Shown piece by piece: positions 1-11,679 of a stretch of DNA of 64,000 bases (position 1 is its first letter; each line of letters opens with the position of its first letter). The notes beneath the pieces are model-generated. The model was not told the origin of the DNA, searched no databases, and was given only the letters and a program-made list of their open reading frames with translations. The translations under genes were made by a program, and so were the position numbers. The DNA comes from Bactericera cockerelli (Eukaryota; Arthropoda; Insecta; Hemiptera; Triozidae), in contig CM044958.1 in the NCBI GenBank assembly GCA_024516035.1, positions 48,661,879-48,725,878 of the forward strand, given 5' to 3'.

Positions 1-123
1 TGACTGAGCGTATAGTGTGTATCAATCAAGCACTGGAAACTTGAAAATCATGCTAGCAAATCTCATTCCCCCTATTAACGAGTTGCCCGATGAAAGATGT
101 GTTTGAATTGTACATTTATATAG

Positions 124-175
124 GGTGTTTAGTGTTGATTGTACAGGTATAGGTGTTTAGTGTTGATTGTACAGG
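124..175. repeat. Two-copy 28-bp direct repeat
   Basis: A 24-bp identical block beginning GGTGTTTAGTG occurs at 124-147 and again at 152-175 (period 28). The rest of 1-225 is AT-rich with no gene or recognisable element. Confidence 0.7.
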
Positions 176-225
176 AATAGGATGTAAAATAATTTCGATA
201 AAATATTTTTTGTATATATAAAAAA

Positions 226-436
226 CTAGCGGGCTGTCGCCCGCTTTGCGGGCCGAGGCATGGCCGTGAAAGCAAATAATCTTTTCTCGCCAATGGTAGG
301 TGTTGTAGTGGGAATTTCGAAAAATCCCGTCTTATTGCACATCTAGACTATTAGACAAAGCTACCTACCAAATTTTAGCTTCCTAGGACTTACGGTTTGG
401 GCTGTAGAGCGATGATCAGTCAGTCAGTCAGTGACT
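226..436 (-). mobile_element. Helitron-like element, family H1, copy 1 (5' end lost)
   Basis: Read on the minus strand the element ends in CTAG, followed by T, as Helitron 3' ends do. A perfect hairpin, GCCCGC-AAA-GCGGGC, lies a few bases before the CTAG. The body matches the copies at 12780-13011 and 57084-57313. This copy loses homology at about 436, where a GA microsatellite begins, so the 5' TC end is missing. No Rep/helicase is encoded, so it is non-autonomous. Confidence 0.8.
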
Positions 437-445
437 TCAGAGTGG

Positions 446-558
446 GTATGAGAGAGAGAGAGAGAGAAAGAAAGAGAATAAAGAGGAAGAGGTGAGAGAC
501 AGAAGGAAAGAAGGACATACAGAAGAAGAGTGGGAAGAAGAGGGAGAGAAAGAGAGAG

Positions 559-599
<41 letters not shown>

Positions 600-612
600 G
601 AAGAGAGTATAT
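446..612. repeat. GA-rich microsatellite
   Basis: Purine-only tract dominated by GA and GAAA units. The apparent minus-strand reading frame through it is low-complexity Leu/Ser and is not a gene. Confidence 0.95.
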
Positions 613-757
613 AGAGTCCCCCAAATTATGAAACATGTTTAGCTTAACTAATTTTATACACTATCCTTTTACGCCCTCTGGTGGGAATTTACACCACTCA
701 AGCGCATTTAAATCAGCTGTTGAGTAAAATTTTCTTTTCATGATATGAATTATGATT

Positions 758-1062
758 TTATAATTTGGCCCTACATAGAGATAATAGAAGATACATAGAG
801 TTATAGTTTCCACTTAGATTGAATCTAATCCAGTTTAATAATTCGGCCCTTAAACAACACCCATAGAGATAATAGATTATACATAGAGTTAATAGTTTCC
901 ACTTCGATTATATCGAATCCTGTTTAATAATTTGGCCTTTAACCTTTAAAAATCATATACATAGACATAATAGAAATACATAGAGTTAAAAGTTTCCACA
1001 CTTACATTATAATTTCAAATCTTGTTTCACAATGCGGCCCTAAAACAGCATACATAGAGTTA
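758..1062. repeat. Degenerate tandem repeat, about 3.5 units
   Basis: A block containing TTTGGCCCT, ACATAGAG, an AATAG motif and GTTTCCACTT recurs at about 761, 843, 930 and 1032. Units are 80-105 bp and differ by indels. No coding signal. Confidence 0.7.
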
Positions 1063-1270
1063 ATGATTGGGCATAGTTCGGAACTGAGGCAGGTAAGTAG
1101 ATAATTGAAAGCGGAGATTGAAAATGGAAATGGTAAGGGAGGAGACAGCATCCAAGGAATATTAACAAGAGAAAGCTGGGATGAAAATAAGAAACAAATG
1201 AAAGTTATAACGAGATTAATGGCATTTGAGAAATAATACTGAAGCGATGGAAAGCGGGAATCAGTTTAGG

Positions 1271-1465
1271 GGGAAAGTTGAGGGTTGTTTTTAACATTTA
1301 TTATGATGATTTTATGTTGGGTGTGATGATATCTTTTGAAATATAATACCAGAAACCGCCACCTTATTATTTTATTTCTATCAAGACCTAAGTCTTAATT
1401 GTATGTAATTTTTTATTTATTTTATTTGTAAATAAAGTGTTAAAAACAACCCTCAACCATCTTTC
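1271..1465. repeat. Inverted repeat with about 30-bp arms
   Basis: Arms at 1274-1302 and 1431-1465 are near-perfect reverse complements (core GAGGGTTGTTTTTAAC), with about 130 bp between them. It may be a small foldback or MITE remnant; no target-site duplication was found. The rest of 1063-1675 shows nothing I recognise. Confidence 0.6.
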
Positions 1466-1675
1466 TTTATCTATAAGATAAGATAAGGAGAGTAATAAAG
1501 GCTCGACTCACTAATAAATTTAATATATACTTACATAATTATTATACATAACGTTTTGTAGATGATTATAGGTATTATACTAATCTTCTCTGAAACAATT
1601 TAGTTTAGTATGTTTATATGGACTACTATTTTTATTGTGTTTAAATTACAAATTTTATTTTTTTTATTACAAATT

Positions 1676-1756
1676 TTCTGCTGGGCTCTGGGATTCGAAC
1701 CCGGGACCTTCCGCGTGGGAGCGAGTATCTTACCACTGAGCTAATCTTGCGCTCAA
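1676..1756 (-). mobile_element. tRNA-like SINE head
   Basis: The minus strand carries an A-box-like TAGCTCAGTGG and a perfect B-box GGTTCGAATCC in tRNA-like spacing, without a convincing acceptor stem. The head resembles SINE-B (2742) and the fragment at 58712. It is a SINE promoter rather than a functional tRNA gene. Confidence 0.7.
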
Positions 1757-2290
1757 ATATAATTGATTATATATAAATTTTATTAATGAGGATGAGGATA
1801 ATGCTGAAGATTACAATGCTAAATGGTAATAGCCGTCAATTTTGCGTTTACTTAAGAAATCGCACATCAATTTCCCCTTGTTAATGTTTCATAGTTACCA
1901 AACTCACCCTCTAAGCTCTAAGTTATGAAAAGTTTGCCAGCTCATTCCTTGTTAAGTTATCAAGAAAGTTTGCCCCTTAAATGGAAGCAGTGAGTTGCAA
2001 TCATTGAATTTAAGAGCTCTCATCATGTCGAGATATCAGACATAAATGTTTCGCTCACAATACCTTGTTACTAATAGCTATTAGATTTAGTAATCTTATT
2101 TTTTTGCTGTATAATAAAAAAGGAAAAACTTTTTTGAACTATCAGAACAAGACAGGAAATTATTTGAAAGTTTTAAAGAACTGTGTAATTAATTTTATTT
2201 CCACAGTACTGTATAATAAGCGTAATAATAATTATATCTAGATGTACATGTAACCATTTCGCTTAGTATCTCTTGAACATCAAGGTTATT
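1757..2290. other. No recognised feature
   Basis: AT-rich spacer between two SINEs. No ORF, tRNA-like box or long repeat seen. Confidence 0.5.
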
Positions 2291-2506
2291 ATAATAATAA
2301 TACTCTTTAGTGGAAGGTAACCACCAGGCGAGGTTAATGCTCAAAGCATTTTCTACCTCCTAACCCTCAGAGTCTTATTATTATGTGCTTACAAAATCAA
2401 ATTAATGAGAAAAAATTCATGCACTACGTGGGATTCGAACCAACGGATCCCTACGCTACCTGGATTACCAGACTAGCGCGTTAACCACGTGACTACCAGT
2501 GCACCT
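2291..2506 (-). mobile_element. SINE-A, near full length
   Basis: Read on the minus strand: a tRNA-derived head with B-box GGTTCGAATCC, then a 110-bp body, then an (ATT)n-like tail at about 2291-2300. Body landmarks are TGCATGAATTTTTTCTC, ACATAATAATAAGACTCTG and the conserved AACCTCGCCTGG. Other copies lie at 22550, 33825, 34190 and 52930. It depends on a LINE machinery in trans. Confidence 0.85.
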
Positions 2507-2741
2507 TGTTATTTGAGACGGGGGTTCTACATTTTTACAAACCATTTGAAGAAACAAATATGTTACCATCAATTTATTATTTATTTATTTAGAAACACTT
2601 TATTAGTAGAACATACAGACAAATTCAGACAATATCAATAAGCTCACGCAACATGGGTTGGACTTAAGACAGAATAACATGATCAAACCAAGGGATCAGC
2701 CACCAAGTCTTCACCACGCTGGACATGCTTAACCACTGAGC

Positions 2742-3055
2742 GCGCGATTAGCTCAGTGGTTAAGCACTCGCTTGCCATTCGGAAGGTCCCGGGTTCGAAC
2801 CCCCGCGCCGACAAAAATTTGTATTCTTAATTTGGTTACAATTGTTTGTAAGGGATACCTTCCGGTGCGCTCGTATTCACCAGACCTATTAATGGGAACT
2901 ATTATGAGAATTTCATGCGCCATCAGGGGGATGGCAACCAACGGATTCAGCTACGAACACAGACCCAACCGTGCTACAGTGCACCTGGTTTTCAAGGGGT
3001 CTACATATAAAAAAGCTGTGAGAAAATCTTTACAAATAAAAAAAAAAAATAAACA
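2742..3055 (+). mobile_element. SINE-B, full-length copy
   Basis: The tRNA-like head has an A-box TAGCTCAGTGG, a B-box GGTTCGAACCC and a tRNA-like stem. A family-specific body beginning with AAAATTTGTATTC follows, and the copy ends in an A-rich tail at 3038-3054. A second copy of the 5' half is at 13348-13495 (minus). The 96-codon reading frame over it is a by-product of the SINE. Confidence 0.85.
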
Positions 3056-3117
3056 TGGTTGACTAACTAAAAAGAGCTAACAAGACCAGCAGTCTTCAAG
3101 CTCATTTACTTGATCTA

Positions 3118-3246
3118 CAAGCTAGCGTATTTAAGCTCGTAGCTTGATCGATTAAGTCCGGTTTCAGCGTGGATTTAGTAAAGCGAGTTAGAGTCGTTGT
3201 GATATCGGGAAATCGATTAACACAGATATGATAACTTATCTCGACT
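3118..3246 (+). mobile_element. SINE-E fragment
   Basis: Matches the SINE-E body at 54268 and 21530: a GCTTGATCGAT head remnant, then TTTAGTAAAGCGAGTTAGAG, GTGATATC and ATTAACACA..ATGATAACTT. The tRNA-like middle is deleted. Confidence 0.7.
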
Positions 3247-3849
3247 TAACTTAACTTCAACTGGACAACTTGCCAGCGACGCGCGACGCTGGCTTTCAAG
3301 AGCTCTTCATAAATCTTTGTCCGCCGTCTCTTTACATATTTAGCTCATATTTTACTGTCCAACTTAAGCACATCGTGCACTGAACAAACTTTGTCTCTCT
3401 TTCTTCTCCCAAGACTCATCTTATTCTGAGATGAATGAAGCTCCAACACAAATGATTTCAGACCAACCCCTTTTCTGATTTTTGGCTCCAAAGATCTTCT
3501 TCATATATTATCTATGTACGTATACAATGTACATATAGATATCTATGTATTTTTATGTATGTATATCATATTCGCATTGTTATGACGGAGAACTGTCGTC
3601 TTGTTATCCTGATGACATATGACGGACAGAAAGTAGGAGGTGTACCCAGTCTTGAATAATCAGATGCAATTTATTTCGATTCCATTCACAGCCAGTTTCA
3701 AGCGTCTTCGAAACTTAAATATCAAGCTTCACGTCCTTCAGAGAATCTTGCGCTTAATCTTTGCTATAAAATGGTCCAGTCGTCTTTATTTGTCTTGAGT
3801 AAATGAGCCATGGCGCCTTAATAAAGATGTTTTAACCGCCGTTTAACAT
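3247..3849. other. No gene seen
   Basis: No coding signal. A short perfect hairpin with arms GCCAGCG and CGCTGGC lies at about 3272-3293; it resembles the 5' end of the 5S-derived SINEs. Otherwise unremarkable. Confidence 0.4.
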
Positions 3850-3945
3850 GGATTGTATTGCTGGCCTTTAAGGCGCTAGTCTGCTGGTAATTCACAGGTA
3901 CTGATGGGATCTATTGGTTCGAATCACACCTAATCCATTTTTTAC
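3850..3945 (+). mobile_element. Degenerate tRNA-like SINE head
   Basis: Contains AAGGCGCTAGTCTG and a B-box-like GGTTCGAATCA spaced as in SINE-A. The body is not recognisable, so this is an old fragment. Confidence 0.5.
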
Positions 3946-5606
3946 TCATGTATAATAATAATATCGCATTATTTAACATAATTATACGAAAATCATTAAA
4001 AACAACGAAAGTTGTAAAACGAAGTTGCGATTATTTATATAATTCTTAATTCTTGAATTACGGTTTAGAGAATATGTATACACTAAATGAACTACAAGGA
4101 CATTAATTATTCATGCCACCCTTCTAACTCGTATTGTAACTTTTTGGACGAAAAAGACAGGAAAAAAGAGAAAGCTAGTACAAATCATTTTAGAAGTAAC
4201 AATATAATATTTAGATAGTTAATAATAAGTAGATATCTTAATTAATGATTTTCACTATGGTAGTTACATTATTTCATTTATATAGTCACATTTTATGGTA
4301 CATTATTATTATGGTTTTTGCTTTGTCGTTATTATATTCTTAATTATTCTAGTTAATTTGTGAACTTATGAGAGAGCTTACCTCTAAATAAGTTAGAATT
4401 AGCTTAAGAGGTAAATATTTTGTAATACTAAATTATTGTAAATAAAGTTAAAAATTCAAATTCAAAAAAAAAATGAAGTTGTGATATCACGTAAGTGATT
4501 ATTACATATTATGATAATTTTATTAATTTTAACATTATCTTTTCCAGAAAAGCACAAACATACAAAGGACAATATTAACAATAATTATAATCATGCACCC
4601 TCTAGTGGGAAGTAACATTTTCTAGGATGATAAGACTGTAGAAGGGAAGAGGGTAAAGAGAAATTAGACCCAAACATTGCAAAGTACATTAGACTTGTTA
4701 GATATGGGGATTGCAAATGTACAAGTATAAGCTCTTTAGTTTTAATTGAAAGTTTAACTGACATTGTGCATTTACGGGGTGGTTTTCGTCAGTAAATGCT
4801 TAAAACTCGTTCTCTTTCCCAACAATACTTTTATTTCGAATTAAACACTACTCACTACATCTAGTGCAACTTCTCACTTTTCTGTTTACACTGTCAATTG
4901 TTAGAGTTGAACTGGATACAGTAGAACTCAAGGGACTAGAATTTTTTCTCTTATATAACGGTCATTTTATCTTAAACAGAGATATTTTTCCTTGATTAAA
5001 TTGTTCTCTTATATTTGAGGTTTCTCTTCTATCTTTTTTTTTTTTTTTTTTTTTTTTCGAGTGACATTGTATTTTTTTTTTAGTTTAACTCTAAAGTTCT
5101 TCTTTTACTAATTGATATCGGCCAACTTTTGCAGATATCGATTCTTTAACAAACAGATAACATGATTACTACAAAACAACTAATGCTTATAATTCTCATC
5201 GTTTTCAATTCAAAAGCTACAATAATACTGTTTACTAACAATAAGGATTTAAGAAAAAACTAACAGTATTTTTATTAACAATATGGATTTATCTAACACA
5301 TTCAAAGTACTATCTCTAACAACCAAATCAAGCACCATGTCAGCAAAAGTCCACCTTTATCTTGGTTCCATTAGAAAAGATTACTGTATTAAATTAAAGA
5401 TAAATCTAATCCAAACGATACATTTAATTAAATGACTAAGCACATATCTAATCGTCTCATAGTGAATTCAATACCTTAATCAATAAAATCTAACAAAGTT
5501 TACGTAATCGTCCATCTTGTTTCAAGTGAAATCGGAAAAGCATCTCGATAAGTATTGTATACAATTCAAAGCCTATCGTAATCAAACCTTTCATTGAAAT
5601 ACATAA
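3946..5606. other. AT-rich spacer
   Basis: Very AT-rich, with homopolymers (T run near 5034-5057, A run near 4464). No convincing ORF, SINE box or long repeat seen. Confidence 0.5.
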
Positions 5607-6123
5607 CGTCGTTTAAGAAGAGGTACCTCGTAAGTCCGATTTTTGAACTTTTCAGGAGACAGTAAAAACTGATTATAAAGTTGTGGGCAGGTTTAAAAAA
5701 AAATAAAAAAATCAGTTTAACCATTAACATATACCTGTTTTATCGATTGAAATTACTATTTTTTTGATTAAACTTGTATTTTTACGAGATATCGGACATA
5801 CGAGGTACCTCTCAAGTGATTCTTGTAAAATTTTCAGAAAAGCATGTGTGCATTTTTTGTAGAGGTACCTCGTATCTCTGATTTATTTTACACAATACAC
5901 ATATATTACTGATTGGAGATACGAGGTCTCACCAAAAAATTTCTTCAAAACAAAAAATATCGATTTACGAGGTAAACTTTAATCGATTATTGTGGCATTT
6001 TTTGTATTTGAATGGTAATATAAAACCGATTTAAAAAAAATCGATATTTTTTTCCGATTCCAACGATACCAAAAACGTATTATCGAAAAATTCGGACTTA
6101 CGAGGTACTCTTCTTAAGCGACG
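5607..6123. mobile_element. 517-bp TIR element (MITE) with internal GAGGTACCTC palindromes
   Basis: Ends are inverted repeats of about 33 bp: CGTCGYTTAAGAAGAG then GTACCTCGTAAGTCCGA. ATAA flanks both sides (5603-5606 and 6124-6127), suggesting a 4-bp duplication. A TTAA also lies in both arms, so a TTAA-specific element starting at GAAGAG is an alternative reading. The palindrome GAGGTACCTC recurs at about 5620, 5802 and 5862. No transposase is encoded, so the superfamily is unresolved. Confidence 0.7.
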
Positions 6124-6287
6124 ATAATTGAAATTTTAATTCAAATCTACTCTGTGTTCAATTGAAAGACCATCTTAACCAAACCGTTCATTGAAATAAT
6201 TGAATTTGTAAAGAAAAGTCTTCAAATGAATTCATTATCTTTATCAAAACTAATATAAATATTTAACAAAAGCCTACATTCTTCCAA

Positions 6288-6416
6288 GTTATCATACTTG
6301 TGTTAATCACTTTCGTCATATCACAACTACTCAAACTCGCTTTCTTAAATAAATTTACGCTGAAACCGGAACTTGAACCACCGACCTCAAGATTAAGAGT
6401 CTTATCGATCAAGAAT
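6288..6416 (-). mobile_element. SINE-E copy
   Basis: On the minus strand: CTTGATCGATAAGA, then GTCGGTGGTTCAAGTTCC (B-box region), then the SINE-E body ending ATTAACACAAGTATGATAAC. The 160-codon frame that starts at 6300 runs through this SINE and a pyrimidine tract and is not a gene. Confidence 0.75.
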
Positions 6417-6719
6417 CTGAGTTTAGTTTCAAACAATAGTGCACACATCAATAACTTTACTTTCCCCGTCAAACCTAAAATGAATTCACCTTGTTCACAA
6501 TTTACTTTGTTCCAAGGACAATCGTCATCTCGATTAACTACTATTATTCAATCCAAAGTCTTAATCAATCCCATCAAAGCCATCACTGAGCTGCTCCGCA
6601 ATTTCATTTCGAATGTCTCTGATGATGTTTTGTATTGCTCTGTGGTTCTCTTGACCCTATTCAATTGTTTCAAATGTTCAAGGAAACAATTAGTGCTGAA
6701 CGTAGCTTTCCATTTTTCC

Positions 6720-7270
6720 CTCTCTAGAGATTCGCCTTCTCTCTCGACCTCTTTATTTCCCTCTCTTCCTTCTTTTCTTTAGTTTACTTACTCGCTTATT
6801 TTCTTTGTCTCTCTCCTTCTGGAGTAACGTTACTTACTATTTTCATCTCTTTACCTTTATCTTCCTTAAGATCCTTAGTTTATTTACTTTCCCTTTACTT
6901 TCTTTCTTTTTCTTTCTTCTTCCTTCTGAAGCTACTTTCCTTACTACATTTTCATCTCTTTATCTCTCTCTTCCTTAAAGACCTTAGTTTATTTACTTTC
7001 CATTTAATTTCTTTTTTTTTTCTTTCTTCCTCCTTCTGAACCTACTTTCCTTACTATATTTATCTCTCTTCCTTAAGTTCTTTAGTTTATTAATTCTGTT
7101 TCATAATGTGGCCTTTAGTTTACGCTATCGCTAATTTTCTTTCTTTCTCTCTCTCCTTCTACAGACTTACCTTACTATTTTTATCTCTTTATCTGTCTTT
7201 CTCAAGATATTTGCCTTATTATTTTTATCTCTTATCTCTCTTCTCTTTCTTCTATATTCCCTGAGTTTCT
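6720..7270. repeat. Pyrimidine-rich degenerate tandem repeat
   Basis: About five imperfect units of roughly 100-110 bp, each with CTTCCTTAAG, TTAGTTTATTTACTTTCC, a CTTTCTTC tract and CTACTTTCCTTACTA. The plus strand is almost pure pyrimidine. Confidence 0.65.
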
Positions 7271-9483
7271 TTACTTACTTTCAACCTCTCTTTGAATGAA
7301 TGAATGTATTATTGAGCTATACAGAAGTATGTACATAAATCGTTAAAATAACAATTGAAAAAAATTGTAGGTATAAAATCCTATAGTTGTAAAATTTAAA
7401 AAGAAAAGAGAATTAATAAGAGAGGAAAGATTTGAAATGAAATGAGCAATAGGAAATGGGGATAGAAAGGAGAATCAGTGTAAGGTGGAAAAAGAAAAAT
7501 CAAATGGCTTCACAGACTCTTACATTTGTATGGACTAATTTGTTACTATTAATGGTCTTACATATGAATGGAAGTTTAATGTAAATCAATTAAGAATATT
7601 TATGGAGCAATCCTTCTTGCTCGAAGCAATTTTGTTGCGGTGAACGAGTGTTGTGATTTTTTAATTTCTTATTCGTATAGATATGTATATTTATTTTAAT
7701 TCCCATATTCTGAATGATTTTAGTGAAATCCTTCTTTGCTTGATATGAAATTTATGGTTGTTTGATTTTCCATTTCCATTTCTAAATTTCACCTTTTTTA
7801 TTCCCGTTTTCTGTACTTATTGTATCACTCATTGTCTCTGATATATTAAATGAAATTTTCTTTAATATTCCTTCTACCTTTTCTCTTTTCTCTCTCTCTC
7901 TCTCTGGATAAATATATATATTCGCTTATATTCTCACTTTTCGTCCTCTAAATTCTATGTACTTATTTTCCATTCCTCATTTAAGCTCTTCTTTGCTATT
8001 TCTTACTTCTCATCATTATATTATCTTCTTTTCTCTCTCCAGGGTCTCTATTCATTTTGTATACTGTTTGCTCTCATTCTCGTTTCTATGACCTCTTACT
8101 TTCTCTATTTTTTTTTTTTTTTTTACTTTCTGTCTATCTCTTTCTCGAACTTTTTTCTTCATAGTTGCATTTAGAGTATATTTTTTGTTAAAAAAATCTT
8201 TCACCTATTTTTTGATCACATTTCACCCCATTTTCTCTTATCCGATTTATTTAACCTCATTTTCCACTTCTTCTTCTTTTAACTCTTAGAAAAATTTAAT
8301 AGACGTTTTAGTAATGCTTCTGTGGCGTTAAATCTCGGATTGCGTACTGTCTTAAGTTGGGAAAACCGATGCTAAGCAATGAGTTAAGTTATCGATTTTT
8401 TCATTCATTTCGACCTTAATCGCTGGTCTTCTCTCTACCTAACTGTACTCTCTGTCTCTCAATGAATTACAAAAAATCTTCTTAATCAATCAGCCCCGTA
8501 GTACCACGTGCATTTTGCCGAGCCCTAAGGCTGGCTACCATTCCCAATTTTCCTTTTTATGTGTCCGTCCGCTGCCCGAGAGTATTTTACCATAGTTGCT
8601 GTACCTTGTGAACGTCCTTACCCTCAATTTCTTTTCCACAAGCTCTTTACGTTCTCATTCATCTTCATCATGTATAATCATTTCCTCCAATTCTTCCTTT
8701 TCGCTTTTCTCTTGTTCTTGGAGCTTTTACATTAGCTTTTTGCAAAACTTCTCAGATTTAATTAAATTATCTTTCTCTCGAGGTGAATGGATTTAGATCT
8801 GCATTCATGCTTTGTTGAACTGCACTTGTTTTGTTGCAATTGAGCTGCATATGTCTGTATCTTCTTGTGTTCCTCTGCTTTCAAGAAAATGAGTACATTG
8901 TTAGTTATTGCAATCTCTTCCATTCTCTAAGGGGTGTCATTTCAGTTACTTTATAAGTAACTCATCTTTGAGCATCTTTGTTCTATTTACATTTAACTAT
9001 TGAACAAAAAATTGGTGCGTTTAATGCTATAAATGATTATTGCCAATTGACAGTATGAAACTACAAATTATTGGGGTAAAATGATTCATAGTAATAAAAA
9101 TAAAAAAATAGATATGATTTAAACAGTTCCTAAATACAATTACGAAAGAAATGATTGACCTTTTATCGTAGTTTCACTATGTGTAGCAGTTGTGATTAAA
9201 TCCAACTTTAGAAGTCGACACAAGTCAAATTGCTACTGAACATTTATGATTGTTGGTCGTTTAATGTGCATTGCAGATTCAGCGATTAAAATGTACATAG
9301 AGCTCCGTATCCTCAGCTTCCACCCAACACGCATGAACTCATCATAATAAATTCAGATTTTGACTACATAATTATGTCACCAAAACAATTCTTGTATTAA
9401 AAGGTCTACTTGGGCAGTTTCAGAAGAATAAATAAGTGTCTATCATAAAAAAAATCTATTTAGTTAAATTTATTCATTCAGAA
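7271..9483. other. Low-complexity region without genes
   Basis: T- and TC-rich DNA (T run at 8107-8124, TC run at 7888-7904). The 66-codon frame at 8596-8796 is Ser/Leu/Phe low-complexity and not supported as a gene. Confidence 0.5.
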
Positions 9484-10116
9484 TCAATAGAACTCCAAAA
9501 TTGCCTTAGAATATGGCACAGAGTCTCCTTTTGTCATTTTTCATCATAGGGTAGCGTCATCGTGAACGAACTCAACGATGGTAGCCAGACAGTGGAGAAT
9601 GACTCAGCACTTCTACCACTGTCATTACAAGGAGGCTATAATTGAAAAGGGCCCCTAGAACCAAGCCAATGCTAGTCACTCCCTTTTACTGTCCCCCAGC
9701 CAGACTGCTGGTCTACTCTCCTGTTTATAGTCCCCCAGCCAGACTGCTGTCTACTCCCTGTTTAGTCCCACCAGACTGCTAGTTTCTGCCACAGACGCTG
9801 TACTCCTTTTATAGTCCCCCAGCCAGACTGCTGGTCTACTCCCTGTTTATAGTCCCCCAGCCAGGCTGCTGGTCTACTCCCTGTTTACTGTCCCCAGCCA
9901 GACTGCTGGTCTACTCCCTGTTTATGTCCCCAGCCAGACTGCTGGTCTACTCCCTGTCCCCCCCCAGCTGCTGGTCTACTCCCTGTCCCCCAGCCAGACT
10001 GCTGGTCTACTCCTACAGGACAAATATAAATTTGTCATTTAGGTGCGTGCTAAAAAATAATCTAAAAATCTAAATAGGACGCCAGCCACGTGAAAAAAGT
10101 GCTGGGTTTTAGCTAG
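9484..10116 (+). mobile_element. Helitron-like element, family H3, copy 1
   Basis: Begins TCAATAGAACTCCAAAA directly after A and ends GGGTTTTAGCTAG directly before T, the A|TC...CTAG|T arrangement of Helitrons. A CCAGC/GCTGG hairpin lies just before the 3' end. The same termini bracket 46356-49252, with a different interior. The interior here is a GC-richer minisatellite block (9540-10015) that also occurs alone at 31262. No Rep/helicase. Confidence 0.6.
9695..10015. repeat. About 38-bp minisatellite
   Basis: Nine or so units containing CCCCAGCCAGACTGCTGG and TCTACTCCCTGTTTATAG, several shortened by deletions. The leader (GGCGTCATCGTGAAC, ATGGTAGCCAG, ACAAGGAGGCTA) and the same unit recur at 31262-31460 with only about two units. 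Confidence 0.85.
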
Positions 10117-10139
10117 TTATTAATATATTTGTTCGGTTC

Positions 10140-10345
10140 AGTAGTCACTGTGGCAGAGTGAGTTAGCGCGCTAGGCATTGCACACATGGTGACCTGGGTT
10201 CGATCCCCAGCGGTGTAGGAATTTTTCTGCTCTGTACTTGGATGTTCGGGGTCCACTCATACCTCGTGAGGAAAAATGAGTAGCTGCTTTGATGTGAAGC
10301 AGCGACCAGTGGCAGAATCATAGTTAAAAAAAAAATACATTATAT
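10140..10345 (+). mobile_element. SINE-C, near full length
   Basis: tRNA-like head with GTGGCAGAGTGAGTTAGCGC (A-box region) and B-box GGTTCGATCCC. The body contains TCTGTACTTGGATGTTCGG, CTCGTGAGGAAAAATGAGTA and an A-rich tail. A second, interrupted copy is at 54450-54890. Confidence 0.75.
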
Positions 10346-10736
10346 TGTAAATTAAAGTGGTAAAGTCCTATGATTCTGCGCTACACACTAAAATTGTGAC
10401 ATAATAACACAAATAAAAAACATTGTTATTATTATGGTAATTATTATTTGTTCGGTTCCAATTCGAACATGGTCTCTTCCATTTATTTCCAAGTTTACTG
10501 CTTGGAATTAGTGAGACAGATCTCCTGCATCCAAAACTAGTACAATGTTGAGAAGTCTGATGGATTACTTAATCCCATCCTTCCCAAGCAATTGTTCTCT
10601 TTCTGTAAGGAATACATTGCGAGTTGTTGTGCCCAAATACGTCTATTCAACGAGCTGATATAATTTTGACACAGCGTCTCTCAACATTTTTTTTATATCT
10701 AAGTTTCTATGTATGTATTTAATTTTGCAAATAAAA

Positions 10737-10796
10737 CACCTCGGCCGAGGTGTGAAGAACGCCTATACAAAGAAAGAGAGAGCCCGGCAGAGTGTA
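10737..10796 (+). repeat. Dispersed repeat P, copy 1 (palindromic end)
   Basis: Starts with the 16-bp palindrome CACCTCGGCCGAGGTG, followed by TGAAGAACGCC, CAAAGAAAGAGAGAGCC and GGCAGAGTG. The reverse complement occurs at 56203-56260. It may be the end of a larger transposon; no TSD was seen. Confidence 0.6.
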
Positions 10797-10869
10797 AGGT
10801 TTAAACATCTTCAACAAATAATGAGGGTATACCCAACTTCAAAAGATAAAAATCTTGTGCTGAAGGTGG

Positions 10870-11182
10870 GGTGTTAGTTATACGTTGATGGTTGAGTAGT
10901 TATGCGCTGGTTCAATATTTAATACAAATAGTGTGGGGATCTGGAAATCATTCAAAAAATCAGTTGTGCGCTGGTCTGGTAATCCAGAGAGCGCAAGTGT
11001 GGGAATCTAGGCTTCATTCCAGAAAGGCCTCTCATTCTCAAGATCCTCAAACCACTGTTTCAACTGTCAAATTGTGTTCAAATAAATCAAAGTGTGTTTT
11101 TTACCAGTTAAAAGGAACATTTCTGGAACAAAGCTCTGAATTTCACCCCGTGCATGATTTTTTACCAATGATACTGCCGTAA
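10870..11182 (+). other. Degenerate SINE-A-like heads, no gene
   Basis: TGCGCTGGT..GGTAATCCAGAG and related phrases resemble SINE-A and SINE-D tRNA heads in decayed tandem form. The 96-codon frame at 10892-11182 is not conserved with anything I recognise. Sequence from 11183 to 11510 is AT-rich with no feature. Confidence 0.35.
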
Positions 11183-11514
11183 TTGAATGGCAGCATCATT
11201 GCAGACTTGTAGGTCTTCGCTAGGAAATTGTGTGTCCATAAGTTGCCATAAAAACAAATGGTCTTTAATTTGAGCCCTAAGTCACACGATTCATATTATT
11301 CAATGAATCTCTACTGGAGTAGAGATACAAATAATGCTTTTGAAACTTGAAGTTCTTGTTCAAGTTTATTAGGTAAAGACAAAGCACAATATTTAGAGTA
11401 CAATACAATAAAATTAAAAAGAAAAAATATATAAATTGAACAAAAAACAAGAATGCTAATTAATAATAAAGATAATAAATCTAATGTCCTACCTAAAAGG
11501 CGGGGTTATTGCCT

Positions 11515-11662
11515 GTGACAATCTCTTCCACCCAGCCCTTAGCAATCTCTTCAACCCAACCCTTAGCAATCTCTTCCACCCAACCTTAGCAATCTCTTCA
11601 ACCCAACCCTCAGCAATCTCTTCAACCCAACCTAGCAATGTATCCACCCAACCCTTATAGAA
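11515..11662. repeat. 24-bp minisatellite
   Basis: About six units of CAATCTCTTCAACCCAACCC with a TTAG spacer. Because 24 is a multiple of three, the minus strand reads an 8-residue repeat (GWVEEIAE-like) inside a 63-codon frame. I regard that as a by-product. Confidence 0.8.
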
Positions 11663-11679
11663 GAAACCCAAATGCAACA

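Noticed and set aside
424..636. 70-codon minus frame
   Set aside because: Translation of a GA microsatellite.
2742..2815. Functional tRNA gene
   Set aside because: A- and B-boxes are present, but it continues into a repeated SINE body with an A tail, and the same head recurs elsewhere. Other B-box hits in the window behave alike.
6300..6782. 160-codon plus frame
   Set aside because: The first third is an antisense SINE-E copy and the last part is a pyrimidine tract.
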